Assembly: GCF_030127145.1 (NCBI RefSeq)
Contig: NZ_CP126158.1
Span: 992,001-1,056,000 of the forward strand
Reading direction: 5' to 3'
Length of the DNA: 64,000 nt
DNA from: Halobaculum halobium
Lineage (GTDB): Archaea; Halobacteriota; Halobacteria; Halobacteriales; Haloferacaceae
The translations under genes were made by a program, and so were the position numbers. How positions within the stretch are numbered: the stretch's first letter is position 1; each line of letters opens with the position of its first letter. This document shows, one piece after another, positions 26,757 through 35,809 of this stretch. The notes under the pieces are model-generated. The model saw only the letters and a program-made list of their open reading frames with translations, had not been told where the DNA came from and searched no databases.

Positions 26757-27908
26757 TCAGACGTTGTCCGGGTCCTGCGGGACCGAGATGTCGCCGGCGA
26801 CGATGCCCTCGCGGGAGGACTGGACCTCGGAGGACACGTCGTCGGGGATCTGGTCGCCGAGTTCGGTGCCGTAAACGATGTCGACGCCGTCCTCGGCGAG
26901 GCCGAGGCTGGTCGCCGTGCCCGCCTCGAAGTTCCCGTTCACGGTCGACTCTGCGGCGTTGTAGACGGCGGTGTCGACGCGCTTGACCATCGACGCGAGG
27001 ATCACGTCCTGATAGTCCGTCGTCACCGACTGGTCGCGGTCGACTCCGATGGCGAAGCGGCCCTCGTCGCGGGCGGCCTGGAAGACGCCCGTCCCGGTGT
27101 TCCCCGCCGCGTGGTAGACGATGTCGGCGCCGGAGCTGTACATCGACAGCGCGGCCTCCTGCCCCGCCGAGGGGTCGGAGAACGAGCCCGTGTACGTCGT
27201 CTGCACGTCGATATCGTCGTTTGCGGCCTTCACGCCGGCCGTGAAGCCGGCCTCGAACTTCGCGATGAGCGACGACTCGACGCCGCCGACGAAGCCGACG
27301 TTCGTGGAGTCGCCCGCCGTCGAGGAGTCGCCCGCGCTGAACGACTGGCTCGTGAGTAGGCCGGCCAGCTGACCGACGAGGTACGAGCCCTCGTGCTCCT
27401 TGAACGTGTACGAGCGGACGTTGTCGGCGTCGACGACGCTGTCGACGATCATGAAGTCCTGCTCGGGGTAGTCGGGTGCGGTCTCCGAGAGCGCGTCGGC
27501 CTGGAGGAAGCCGATACAAGAAACGAGGTCGTAGTCGGGGTCCGTCGACTGCGCGTACTGCTGCTGGAAGGTGCCGAACTGCGAGACCGACCCCGGTTCG
27601 GACTCGTCGAACGAGAGGTCGAAGTCCTCGGCGGCCTGCTGGATACCCGTCTGGGCCTGGTCGTTGAACGAACCGTCGCCGAGCCCGCCGGTCGCGTACA
27701 CCATCCCGATGTTCGTCGTCTCGGAGCCGGACATCTCGGTCTCGGACGCTTCGGTGTCTTCGCCGTCGGCCGCCGTCGTCGATGCCTCGGTGTCCTCGCC
27801 GTCGGAACCGCCCGACTCCGGGCCTCCGGTACAGCCCGCGAGGCCAACGAGCCCCGCGGCGCCGACGCCCTTCACGAACTTCCGCCTGTCAAACCGTTCA
27901 GTGTCCAT
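26757..27908 (-). CDS. BMP family substrate-binding lipoprotein
   Basis: 383 residues from ATG 27908. The signal has a twin-arginine start (DRRKFVKGVGAAGLVGLAGC) with the lipobox LAGC, so it is exported and lipid-anchored outside the membrane. A Thr/Glu/Ser-rich linker of about 35 residues separates the anchor from the binding domain. The domain has the BMP/Med signature: NIGMVYATGGLGDGSFNDQA and later IVYHAAGNTGTGVFQAA. BMP proteins bind nucleosides or purine-like ligands. It heads the ABC operon, with the ATPase 155 bases downstream. Confidence 0.93.
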   Translation of the reverse strand: MDTERFDRRKFVKGVGAAGLVGLAGCTGGPESGGSDGEDTEASTTAADGEDTEASETEMSGSETTNIGMVYATGGLGDGSFNDQAQTGIQQAAEDFDLSFDESEPGSVSQFGTFQQQYAQSTDPDYDLVSCIGFLQADALSETAPDYPEQDFMIVDSVVDADNVRSYTFKEHEGSYLVGQLAGLLTSQSFSAGDSSTAGDSTNVGFVGGVESSLIAKFEAGFTAGVKAANDDIDVQTTYTGSFSDPSAGQEAALSMYSSGADIVYHAAGNTGTGVFQAARDEGRFAIGVDRDQSVTTDYQDVILASMVKRVDTAVYNAAESTVNGNFEAGTATSLGLAEDGVDIVYGTELGDQIPDDVSSEVQSSREGIVAGDISVPQDPDNV

Positions 27909-27932
27909 ACACTGAATTCGGGCGGTAGATGG

Positions 27933-27940
27933 GTTAAAAT
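27933..27940 (-). promoter_or_regulatory. TATA box of the BMP ABC operon
   Basis: ATTTTAAC on the minus strand, centred 28 bases before the lipoprotein ATG; leaderless spacing. Confidence 0.6.
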
Positions 27941-27984
27941 CGTCGCATCCGCTTCGAGACCGGACGGAGCGCTGCCAGTTCTCG

Positions 27985-29345
27985 TCAGTCGACGGCTGCA
28001 ACAGCCGATTCGACGACGCCGGCGACCTCCTCGACGAACGGGTCGACGTCGTCGTGTTCCGCGTACACGCGGACGTACGGCTCGGTTCCCGAGGGACGGA
28101 CGAGCGTCCACGAGGCGTCGGGGAACGTGAGCCGGACGCCGTACTCCGGGTCCATCTCGGCATTGGGGAACGCTGCCGGCAGCGTCTCTGCGAGCCGTTC
28201 CATGACAGCCGCCTTGTCGTCGTCAGGACACTCGACGCTGACCTTGCGGTACGGGCGCTCGGTGACCGGCGCGCGCAGTCCGTCGAGTCCCTCGTCGGCG
28301 ACGAGCCGCGTGAACACCGCCGCGCTGGCGACGGCGTCGATCCAGTCGCCGAAGGCGGTGTGGACGTGCTTCCACGGCTCGGCCGCGAAGGCCACGTCGC
28401 TGCCGGCGTCGCGGACAGCCGTGATGCCGTCGTGGAGGTAGCCGAGCGCGACGCGCTCGACGCGCCCGCCGGCCGCCTCGACGCGCTCGTCGATGCGTCC
28501 CGACGCGTTCGGCGTCGTCACGACGAGGGGGTCGGCGGCGTCGCTCGCGCGGACGTAGCGCTCGGCAAGGATCGCCAGCACCGTGTCCTCGTGAACGACC
28601 TCGCCGTCGCCGCCGACGACGACGATCCGGTCGGAGTCGCCGTCGTGGCCGATACCGAAGTCCGCGGCCCCGTCGCGGACGAACGCTCGCAGATCGGACA
28701 GCGACTCGGGCGTCGGCTTCGACTCCCGCCCGGGGAAGTGGCCGTCGACGGTCGCGTTGAGCGTCACCACGTCGGCGCCCAGCTCACGGAGCACCTGCGG
28801 AGTCGCGACCGCGGACATGCCGTTGCCGCAGTCGACCGCAACGCGGACGCCGTTCGGGTCGGCGCCGAACTCGCGGGCGTACTCGACGACCGCACCGCGG
28901 TACGCGTCAAGCACGTCCTCGTCTGCGCTGTCGCCCCACTCGTCCCAGTCGGCTGGGTCGCCGCCGGCGGCGACGCCGTCCTCGACGGCCGCCTCGGCCG
29001 CCTCGCCGTACTCGACGCCGTCGACGAACGCCTTCACGCCGTTGTCGGTCGGGGGTTGTGCGACGCGGTGAGCATGACGCCGCGGCGCCCCCGAGACGCG
29101 AACGCCAGCGCCGGCGTCGGCACCTGACCGATCCGACGAACCTCCGCGCCCGCCGACTCCAGCCCGGCCTCGGCTGCGGCGGCCAGCGCGGGACCGGTGA
29201 CGCGGCCGTCGCGTCCGACGACGAACTCCCGATCGCCGGCCTCTCGCGCGTGCTCGCCGAGCGCTCGCGCCACGTCGAGGACGAGCCCCGGCGTGACGCG
29301 CTCGGTCACGCTGCCGCGGATGCCGGCGGTTCCGAACAGATCCAT
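27985..29345 (-). pseudogene. Phosphohexomutase (GlmM/ManB family), one-base deletion
   Basis: Alpha-D-phosphohexomutase superfamily: interconverts hexose 1- and 6-phosphates (glucosamine, mannose or glucose type). ATG 29345 starts MDLFGTAGIRGSVTE. The catalytic phosphoserine is S95 in LTASHNP. Immediately after, the frame breaks at a five-base G-run (plus strand 29051-29055); one more base gives SHNPPTDNGVKAFVDGVEYG. The rest is intact: metal loop IGHDGDSDRIVV and phosphate-binding RPSGTEPYVRVYAE near the C-terminus. Restored length is 453 residues, normal for the family. The break at a homopolymer next to the active site strongly suggests a sequencing error in a working gene. Confidence 0.85.
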
Positions 29346-29694
29346 ACCCGAACCGTCCGTGGGCGGGCCCAAGACTCTCTCGGTCCGGGAGTGCCATACC
29401 GCGGTCCGACTGCGTCACCTGATCCGCCTCGCGTGAACGTTTTTGCGTGATACCGAGCCAGACGGTGTGATGCGATGACCGACGCCCCGGCGCGAGCGCG
29501 GCTGCGCGACGACGCGCGCTGGGGGCGGCCGCGACCCGTCGTCGCCTGTCAGCCAGCGCCGAAATGCGGCTTCCGCAACTGACTCCCTCGCGGCGATGAC
29601 GGTGCCACGACGGTCGAACAGCCGCCAGCGTCGACCAGTCGGAACCCCTCGACGAGCCGTGGAGCTTTCGGCACTCTCGGACGTACCGTCGACT
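29346..29694. other. Intergenic region between phosphohexomutase and acylphosphatase
   Basis: About 350 bases between divergent genes. It contains a T-run (TTTTT near 29441), and a 35-codon frame from ATG 29475 that is Arg-rich and has no similarity-like features, so it is not called. No convincing TATA element for the acylphosphatase gene is apparent, and no repeat or structured RNA was recognised. Confidence 0.4.
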
Positions 29695-29991
29695 ATGAGC
29701 GACGAAAACCGAAGCGAGGATCGGAGCCGTGCGCACGTGTTCGTCTCCGGACGGGTACAGGGCGTGTTCTACCGGGCGAATACACGCGACGCTGCGCGCG
29801 ACCGCGACGTCGACGGGTGGGTGCGCAACCTCGACGACGGTCGCGTCGAGGCGGTGTTCGAGGGACCACGCGACGCCGTCGAGGAGATGGTCGAGTGGTG
29901 TCACACCGGGAGTCCGAGCGCGGTCGTCGATGATGTCGACGCCGAGTACGGCGAACCGACCGGCGAACGCGGCTTCACGATCCGTCGATAG
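29695..29991 (+). CDS. acyP: Acylphosphatase
   Basis: 98 residues, a complete acylphosphatase domain that hydrolyses carboxyl-phosphate bonds (acyl phosphates such as 1,3-bisphosphoglycerate). The signature HVFVSGRVQGVFYR contains the phosphate-binding arginine R27, and GWVRNLDDGRVEAV contains the catalytic asparagine N45. A basic/acidic N-terminal tail of 13 residues precedes the fold, a haloarchaeal feature. The ATG at 29695 was chosen because the longer in-frame extension is not conserved-like. It is convergent with the RND exporter gene. Confidence 0.94.
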   Translation: MSDENRSEDRSRAHVFVSGRVQGVFYRANTRDAARDRDVDGWVRNLDDGRVEAVFEGPRDAVEEMVEWCHTGSPSAVVDDVDAEYGEPTGERGFTIRR

Positions 29992-30063
29992 CGGCGCCGC
30001 CACGGTGTCACCGCCGGCGTCCGCGGACGGCCGGATACACCTCTCGGCGGTCCGGGCGCGACC

Positions 30064-32616
30064 TCAGTCCGCGCTCGTCGGGTCGGCTCTGTCGTCGCCG
30101 CCACCGCCGCCCAAGAACGGCACCGCGAGCCCCGGCTTCACCTCAACCGGACGGTCCGGATCGTGTCCCTTGAGTCGGTCCCAGACCACCAGGGCCGACG
30201 GGAGGACCAGCATCGACGTGACGAACGAGTAGAGGATCGATAGCGCGGTGAGCGTCCCGAACTGCCCGAGGATGCTCAACACCGAGAACACGAGGACGCC
30301 GATCCCCGTCGTCGTCGTGAGCATACTGCCGAGGAGGGCGCCGCCGGTTCCCCGCACGGTTCGCTCCAACGCGGTGATCAGACCGTGGTCGCCCCGCTCG
30401 TCGATGAACCGGTGAACGACGTGCACCGAGTAGTCGATCCCCAAGCCGATGGTCAGCGAGAGGATCGTCGCAGTGAACGCGTTGAACGCGATGCCCGCGA
30501 GTCGCATCGTCGCCGCGACGAGCGCGACCGACGCGATGATCGGAACGGTGTTGACGAGCCCGAGCGACGGCAACCCCTCGAGGACGCCGTAGATGACGAG
30601 CAGGAACACCACGGTGAGCGACAGCGCCACGGCGAGGCTCTGAACGGCCGAGGTGAATATCAAGTCCGACACCGCGGCGAACACGACGGTGCTGCCGGTG
30701 GCGATCGCGACCCCGCTGGTGTCACGGTACTGGTCGGCGACCGCGCGGCCGTCTGCCGTCACCGCCGTCTGGTCGGCGTCGGCCTCTGTCGAGTAGACGA
30801 CCTGCGTGCTCCGCCGGTCCTCCGCGAGGTACTGCAACGCCCGCTCCCGGGAGGACGAGGAGAGCAGGTAGTCGTAAATCTCGCCGAGGTTGTCGTCGGG
30901 GACGCCGTTGGCGTTCCGGTCGTTCCGCTCGACGAGGCGACGGAACTCGGGGTCGGACGCCGCGCGCTGTTGGATGACCGTCACGATGCTCTGCGACTCC
31001 GCGCGCCCGTCCTCGGAGACGAACGTGCTCGGCGGATCGTCGCCCATGCGATGGATCTCCTCTAATCTCGTCGAGTCCTCCATGTCGCCCTCGACGTAGA
31101 CCGTGACCGATCCGCCCTGGCTTGCGGTGAACTTGTCTTCGAGGAAGTTGAGCGTCGCGACGGCGGAGTAGTCGCTGGGCGCGAACGGTTCGGGAAGTTC
31201 CTCGAGGTACTCCGGCGTCTCCTCTGGGGGCAGGAAGTCCTCCTGTGAGAACGACGTGGAGATGCCCGCCGCGTAGCCGCCGGACGCCGCGGTGAGGACG
31301 AGCACGAGCACGAGGAACGTCCGCGGCGCGCGCTCGCCGACGGAAACGCCGACGCGGAGCAGGTCCGCGAGCCCGCTTCCCTCGGCGCCCAGTGGCGTCT
31401 GGGAGAACGTCGGGATCGGGAGCGCGTCGCGACGCTGGTCGATCAGTACCTTCGCAGCCGGGAGGAACACGCCGAACAGGAGGAAGGTGAACAGGATGCC
31501 CGCGGCCGCGACCAGGCCGAACTCCCGGATCGGCGCGAGATCTGACGTGAGGTTCGCGAGGAATCCGATCACGGTCGTGCCAGTCACGATGAAGAAGGCC
31601 ACGAGCAGCTGCCGGACCGCCAAGTTCATCGCATCCTCGACGCCGTAGCCCTCGGCCCGATCCTCTCGGTAGCGGTTCACCGCGTGGATGCCGAAGTCGA
31701 TCCCGACTGCGAGCAGCAGCGGCGGGACCGAGATCATCATCTGGCTGAACGGAATTCCCACGAGTCCGAGGAACCCGAACGTCCACACGACCGCAAGCAG
31801 CAGCGCGAACGACCCCAGAAGGAGATCGATCAGGTCACGGTACGCGACGATCAGAAAGCTGATGATCAGCAGGACCGCCGCGGGCGTAACGATGATCAGC
31901 GAGTCGGTGATCACCGACGAGAACTCCGCGGAGATGATCCCCGAGCCGAACACGGTGATGTCCCCCCCGACGGTGTCGACGACGCGCTGGCTCCTGAGTT
32001 GGATGTCGGTCAGCGGGCTGGACCCGCTCTGCCCGGCCGCCGCACCGCCCCCGCCCGCGCCCGGTATCTCGTGGGTTACGACGCCGATCGTGGCCGACGC
32101 CGACGCCGACTCGGCGTTGAAGTCGTCGGAGACGCCGCCGGTGAACGCCGGACTGTCCGCGTTCTCACGGATCGCTTGGTCGATCTCCGTGGGTGTCGAT
32201 CGTTCGAGCGCGCGGATCTGCGCCTCGGTCGTGGTCGCGTCCGGGTCGATCGTTCGCGCGACCGTCGCCGCCGGGGACGACACGCCGACCACCCGCAAGC
32301 CGTCCGTCTCCTGAAGCCGATGTTGTGCCTCGAGCATCCGTAACAGCGCGGGTTTCGAGAGGACGTTCCGGTCCCGCTGGACGAGCTGCGTCGAGCCGGT
32401 GTCCTCGGAGAACGACGAGCCGAACTCGCGCTGGATGTCCGAGAGGGCCTCCTCGGCGGGGATCCCCGAGGTAAACTGCTCGGTGCCCGCCGCCGTCGAA
32501 ACGTTCGCAAGGCCGCCGCTGAACACCACCGTCAGCAGCAGGAACGCCGCCACGATCCGTCCCGGGCGCTCCGTGATCTCCGTGGCGACCGCGGCGGTGA
32601 GCCCCTCGTCCGTCAT
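30064..32616 (-). CDS. RND superfamily exporter (MMPL/HAE-like)
   Basis: 850 residues with the duplicated RND layout: one helix, an exterior loop of about 200 residues, five to six helices (residues 235-390), then a second helix, a second large loop (about 430-630) and a final set of helices ending in DRLKGHD. Helix blocks contain LLIISFLIVAYRDLIDLLL and TILSLTIGLGIDYSVHVVHR; the acidic residue in the latter is the likely proton relay. Its start overlaps the stop of the CARDB-like gene by four bases (ATGA), so the two are coupled. Substrate unknown; archaeal members often export lipids or hydrophobic compounds. Confidence 0.9.
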   Translation of the reverse strand: MTDEGLTAAVATEITERPGRIVAAFLLLTVVFSGGLANVSTAAGTEQFTSGIPAEEALSDIQREFGSSFSEDTGSTQLVQRDRNVLSKPALLRMLEAQHRLQETDGLRVVGVSSPAATVARTIDPDATTTEAQIRALERSTPTEIDQAIRENADSPAFTGGVSDDFNAESASASATIGVVTHEIPGAGGGGAAAGQSGSSPLTDIQLRSQRVVDTVGGDITVFGSGIISAEFSSVITDSLIIVTPAAVLLIISFLIVAYRDLIDLLLGSFALLLAVVWTFGFLGLVGIPFSQMMISVPPLLLAVGIDFGIHAVNRYREDRAEGYGVEDAMNLAVRQLLVAFFIVTGTTVIGFLANLTSDLAPIREFGLVAAAGILFTFLLFGVFLPAAKVLIDQRRDALPIPTFSQTPLGAEGSGLADLLRVGVSVGERAPRTFLVLVLVLTAASGGYAAGISTSFSQEDFLPPEETPEYLEELPEPFAPSDYSAVATLNFLEDKFTASQGGSVTVYVEGDMEDSTRLEEIHRMGDDPPSTFVSEDGRAESQSIVTVIQQRAASDPEFRRLVERNDRNANGVPDDNLGEIYDYLLSSSSRERALQYLAEDRRSTQVVYSTEADADQTAVTADGRAVADQYRDTSGVAIATGSTVVFAAVSDLIFTSAVQSLAVALSLTVVFLLVIYGVLEGLPSLGLVNTVPIIASVALVAATMRLAGIAFNAFTATILSLTIGLGIDYSVHVVHRFIDERGDHGLITALERTVRGTGGALLGSMLTTTTGIGVLVFSVLSILGQFGTLTALSILYSFVTSMLVLPSALVVWDRLKGHDPDRPVEVKPGLAVPFLGGGGGDDRADPTSAD

Positions 32617-34166
32617 CTGTTGCGCCGAACGTAGACGGCGGCGACGACGCCAAGAACGACGACGACGGCGGCGACACCGATGGCGCCGAGCGGGAGCCCA
32701 CTCCCGCTGGAGGCGGTCGCCTCGATCGGCACGTTGTACGTGTCCGAGATCAGGGAGTCACCGTCGCTCGTCTCGTAGCGGAAGTCGACGCTCGCGGGGT
32801 ACGTCTTGCCGGTGATCGCGCTTCCGGCGACCGAGAGGTCGAACGTCACCTGTCTCGTCTCACCGGGAGGGATCTCGTCGATGAACCCCTCGTCGTCCCC
32901 GGACGACAGCGGCGCGTCGAGGAACAGCTTCGCGGACACGTCGCGCACGGGCTCCTCGCGGTTGTTCGTCACGTCGAGCGTGAGCGTTCCGCCGCTTCCG
33001 GCCTCGAAGGACCCGTTGACGGCGCTCACCGCGAACTCGTCACGGGACTCGGCGATCGCGACGGGAGCGTCGATCGTATCGCCGGTGCGTCGGGTCCCCT
33101 CCCGATCCCGGTACTGGACGCGCAGCGTGAACTGACGCGGGCCAGCCTCGGCGGCGTCGGACACCTCGATGTCGAACGCGAAGTTGGCCGACTCGCCGGG
33201 TTCGAGCGTGCCGACCGCGACTTCCGGCTCCAGCGGCGAGACGTTCGGGTTCGTCGTCTCGAACAGCACGACCGCGTTCGTCACGGTCTGCTCGCCCGTG
33301 TTTGTCACGGTTCCGGTGACCGCTCCTTCCTCGCCGACGCGGAGAGTGCTCTCGAGGTCGTCGACCCCGAACGACTGTTCTGGCACGGGCAAGACGCCGA
33401 ACGAAAGTGGGCGAGAGGTGGCCGACGCGCCGTCTTCGTTCTCGTATTCCACGGTGGCGTCGACCGCGTACTCGCGCGTCTCGGCGGAGTCGACGAGCGT
33501 CGCGTCCACCTCGACGGTTCGCGTCTCGTTGGGACCGAGGGCGCCGATGAACCGACGGGCGCTCGGCGACTGCCCGAACGTGAGGTCGCTGTTGCCGGAC
33601 TCGAAGGCCAGCACCGCGTTGTTGGCCGACTCCCCGCCGACGTTGCGCACCGTCACAGACACCGTCCCCGAACCGCCGACGGGAGCCGCCGACTCGACGC
33701 CCTCGAGCTGGAATCGGGCGCGCTCTTGCACGCGGACCGTCGCGTACACGGTCGTCGTGACAACCTCATCGTCGTCGTCCTCGTCGCGGTACTTGACGGT
33801 GACGGGGAGGCGGTGCTCACCGCCGGGGACGTTCGCGGCGACATCGATCTGCACCGTCACCGCGCGGGTCGCACCGTCGCCCATCCGTCCGAGTTCTCTC
33901 GTCGACGAGAGCACCTCGACGCCGTCGACGTCACCGACGGTGGCGTTCACGTCGAGCGCCGGTTCGGCGCGGTCGTCGCGGTCGGCGGCGTCGTTCGTGA
34001 GTTCGATCGTGAGCTCTTGGGTCGCCCCGGGCTGGAGCACCGGTTCGGCCACGTCGGTTTCGAATCTGGGGTCCTCGTCGGCTGCGACGACACCGACGAA
34101 CCCGGCGCCGACGGCCGAGATCACCAGTACTGCGGCGAACAACAGCGGGGTAAGACGGCGTGACAT
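32613..34166 (-). CDS. Secreted/anchored CARDB-like repeat protein (COG1361-type)
   Basis: 517 residues. An N-terminal signal helix (LLFAAVLVISAVGAGFVGVV) is followed by three to four beta-sandwich repeats of the CARDB/NEW3 type. Each has the pattern of a strand followed by a conserved TVRNVGGESANNAVL, TVTNTGEQTVTNAVVLFE or DVTNNREEPVRDVSAKL motif, and the LGPNETRTVEVD or LEPGESANFAFDI turn. A C-terminal helix (GAIGVAAVVVVLGVVAAVYVRR) anchors it. The body therefore sits outside the cell. Overlap with the RND gene suggests a periplasmic-adaptor-like role for the exporter; this is inference. Confidence 0.85.
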   Translation of the reverse strand: MSRRLTPLLFAAVLVISAVGAGFVGVVAADEDPRFETDVAEPVLQPGATQELTIELTNDAADRDDRAEPALDVNATVGDVDGVEVLSSTRELGRMGDGATRAVTVQIDVAANVPGGEHRLPVTVKYRDEDDDDEVVTTTVYATVRVQERARFQLEGVESAAPVGGSGTVSVTVRNVGGESANNAVLAFESGNSDLTFGQSPSARRFIGALGPNETRTVEVDATLVDSAETREYAVDATVEYENEDGASATSRPLSFGVLPVPEQSFGVDDLESTLRVGEEGAVTGTVTNTGEQTVTNAVVLFETTNPNVSPLEPEVAVGTLEPGESANFAFDIEVSDAAEAGPRQFTLRVQYRDREGTRRTGDTIDAPVAIAESRDEFAVSAVNGSFEAGSGGTLTLDVTNNREEPVRDVSAKLFLDAPLSSGDDEGFIDEIPPGETRQVTFDLSVAGSAITGKTYPASVDFRYETSDGDSLISDTYNVPIEATASSGSGLPLGAIGVAAVVVVLGVVAAVYVRRNR

Positions 34167-34175
34167 CGGAGTTGT

Positions 34176-34187
34176 CTAACCGTTCAG
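34176..34187. promoter_or_regulatory. Imperfect palindrome near the start site of the RND/CARDB operon
   Basis: CTAACCGTTCAG has half-sites CTAACC and CTGAAC in inverted orientation, lying between the TATA-like element at about 34197-34204 and the CARDB-gene ATG at 34166. That position overlaps the expected transcription start, so a repressor of TetR type could act here. No TetR gene is in the window, so this remains conjecture. Confidence 0.35.
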
Positions 34188-34196
34188 TCAGGCACG

Positions 34197-34204
34197 CATA
34201 TAAC
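34197..34204 (-). promoter_or_regulatory. TATA element of the CARDB/RND operon
   Basis: GTTATATG on the minus strand, about 34 bases before the ATG at 34166, giving a leader of a few bases. Confidence 0.5.
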
Positions 34205-34253
34205 ATATCGGAAACCGTCACGAAACGGTCACGGTGTTTCTCGGTCGCGCCGG

Positions 34254-34973
34254 TCACACCGTGACCGTGTACTTGTCGCGGAGGTGGGCTAGCACCGTCT
34301 CGACGACGCCCGCGTCGTACGTCCAAAAGCCGTAGAACCGGCGCTCGTCGGCCTCGCCACGCTCCTCGGCGAGGAGCGCGCAGGCGTCGTTCGGGTTGCC
34401 GCCGCCGTCGAACACGACGAACCACGAGCGCCGGATCTCCGCGTTGTCCACCTGGTGGATCGTCACGCCCTCGATATCGGGCGTGTCGTCGCTCGGCGCG
34501 CAGTAGGTGTGGATGTCGATGTCCTTCGTGGCCAGATCCTCGTAGACGCCCTTCTGGGCGCGGATCGCGCCGACGCGCTGGAAGCCGGCGTGGAGTTCGC
34601 CGGCACCCGCGCGCCACGCGCGGTCCTCCATCTCGCGGGTCGCCGCCATCATCCGTGGGATGTCGTAGGACGTGAACGTCGTGCCGTCGAGATGCTCGAG
34701 GATCGGCGCGAACGCGCTCTGCTCACCCGGGCCGACCGCGATGTCGCCGTCGAGATGTCGGAGGTCCACCGCCGCGAGCACCTCGTCGTCTTGATCGTCC
34801 GACAGGACCACGTAGCCGGAAAGCCCGCTGTCGGTCGTCCCCTCCTCGATCTGAACCGCCTGCGAGGCGAAATACTCGCGCAACTCGGCGATCGCGTCGG
34901 CGTTCGGCGGATCGAACACCGTCAAGCGCTTCTCTCGCCCCTCGACGGTATCGATAACTGCCCGGAGTGACAT
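34254..34973 (-). CDS. DICT sensory domain protein
   Basis: 239 residues starting MSLRAVIDTVEGREKRLTVF, the characteristic N-terminus of haloarchaeal DICT-domain proteins. DICT is a sensory domain associated with light or signal-responsive histidine kinases and diguanylate cyclase systems. Here it stands alone, so it would act as a soluble sensor or adaptor. Other segments visible are GYVVLSDDQDDEVLAAVDLRHL and SWFVVFDGGGNPNDACALLAEE. An in-frame extension of 34 residues upstream is rejected because the family starts at this ATG. An AT-rich element about 38 bases upstream is a possible TATA. Confidence 0.88.
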   Translation of the reverse strand: MSLRAVIDTVEGREKRLTVFDPPNADAIAELREYFASQAVQIEEGTTDSGLSGYVVLSDDQDDEVLAAVDLRHLDGDIAVGPGEQSAFAPILEHLDGTTFTSYDIPRMMAATREMEDRAWRAGAGELHAGFQRVGAIRAQKGVYEDLATKDIDIHTYCAPSDDTPDIEGVTIHQVDNAEIRRSWFVVFDGGGNPNDACALLAEERGEADERRFYGFWTYDAGVVETVLAHLRDKYTVTV

Positions 34974-35071
34974 CTGAGCGTAGCCGAGATACAGCGGGCA
35001 CCGGTAAAAGCCTATCACCGACGTGCGCGGATGGAGCAAAACCAGCGTGCCGGTACCGAAGGCACTCGATA

Positions 35072-35512
35072 TCACCCAGACACGACGTCGAACTCGGCCA
35101 ACGAGTCGATCACAACGTGAGCCTCGACGACGTCGCGCTCCTCGGTCATCGGGTCGTCGACGGCCGCTAGCGTCTCTTCGGCGTCTGCAAGCAGCCGCGA
35201 CTCCAACTCGGTCTGGTCGGGTTCACCGCGCGTCTCGTTCAACAGCGCCTCGAAGTCCTCTCTGAGGTCGAACGACGCCCGGGCGACGTTGCACCGGGAG
35301 AGGGGGTTCATCCCGAGGTCGACGACCAGGTCGGTGACCGTCTCCCAGTCAGACGCACAGAAGTGGATCGACACCTCACCGACGATGTCCCGCCACGCGA
35401 TTGGCGCGGAGTGTTTCATCAACTGCACCGCTCGCGGGGGGATGTCGAGACGAGCGACGGTGTCAGGCGAGTCACACAGGCAGCACGGCTGCTCGGTTCG
35501 GCCCGTGTACAT
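35072..35512 (-). CDS. Small protein with N-terminal cysteine cluster
   Basis: 146 residues from ATG 35512. The N-terminus MYTGRTEQPCCLCDSPDTVARL carries three cysteines (CCLC), with another C in SIHFCASDWETV near residue 53, which could form a zinc site. Helical segments follow, including RCNVARASFDLREDFEALLNE, and the C-terminus is acidic. No domain family is recognised. An in-frame start at 35572 adds 20 basic residues that look non-conserved. Its neighbour on the same strand is the DICT gene 98 bases away, so a signalling context is possible but unproven. Confidence 0.62.
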   Translation of the reverse strand: MYTGRTEQPCCLCDSPDTVARLDIPPRAVQLMKHSAPIAWRDIVGEVSIHFCASDWETVTDLVVDLGMNPLSRCNVARASFDLREDFEALLNETRGEPDQTELESRLLADAEETLAAVDDPMTEERDVVEAHVVIDSLAEFDVVSG

Positions 35513-35650
35513 GGGCGATATGTGGGACTGACCGGGGAAACGTTCGTCGGCACCGGCGGGTGATCGTCGCATCCGCGGCGACGGTCAACAGTCACGTCCC
35601 TGGCGACGACCGGTAGTCGCGTCTGCGACGCTGTAGTAGTGGCAGCGTTT

Positions 35651-35662
35651 CGATAATTATCG
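35651..35662. repeat. 12-bp perfect palindrome upstream of DoxX gene
   Basis: CGATAATTATCG is a perfect palindrome in the 300-base gap between the cysteine-cluster gene and the DoxX gene. Its AT core stands out in GC-rich DNA. It could be an operator for either divergent gene; chance occurrence is not excluded. Confidence 0.4.
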
Positions 35663-35774
35663 ATCCGCAGAGATCGTGGCCACGCGATCGGGCCCAGAAT
35701 CCGCGTTTCGGCCGCCCTCGTGTAGGGTCTTCGCTCGGTGACGCCCGTGTAACCCGGTTACTCGTATGTCAGGG

Positions 35775-35783
35775 AAATTATAA
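35775..35783 (+). promoter_or_regulatory. TATA box of the DoxX gene
   Basis: AAATTATAA centred about 31 bases before the ATG at 35810, with GTCTAAGTGG between; strong AT-rich element for a leaderless start. Confidence 0.6.
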
Positions 35784-35809
35784 GTCTAAGTGGCGTGTAC
35801 TGTAGATCG

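Noticed and set aside
29475-29582. 35-codon frame before acylphosphatase
   Set aside because: Arg-rich, no promoter, no sign of structure or conservation.
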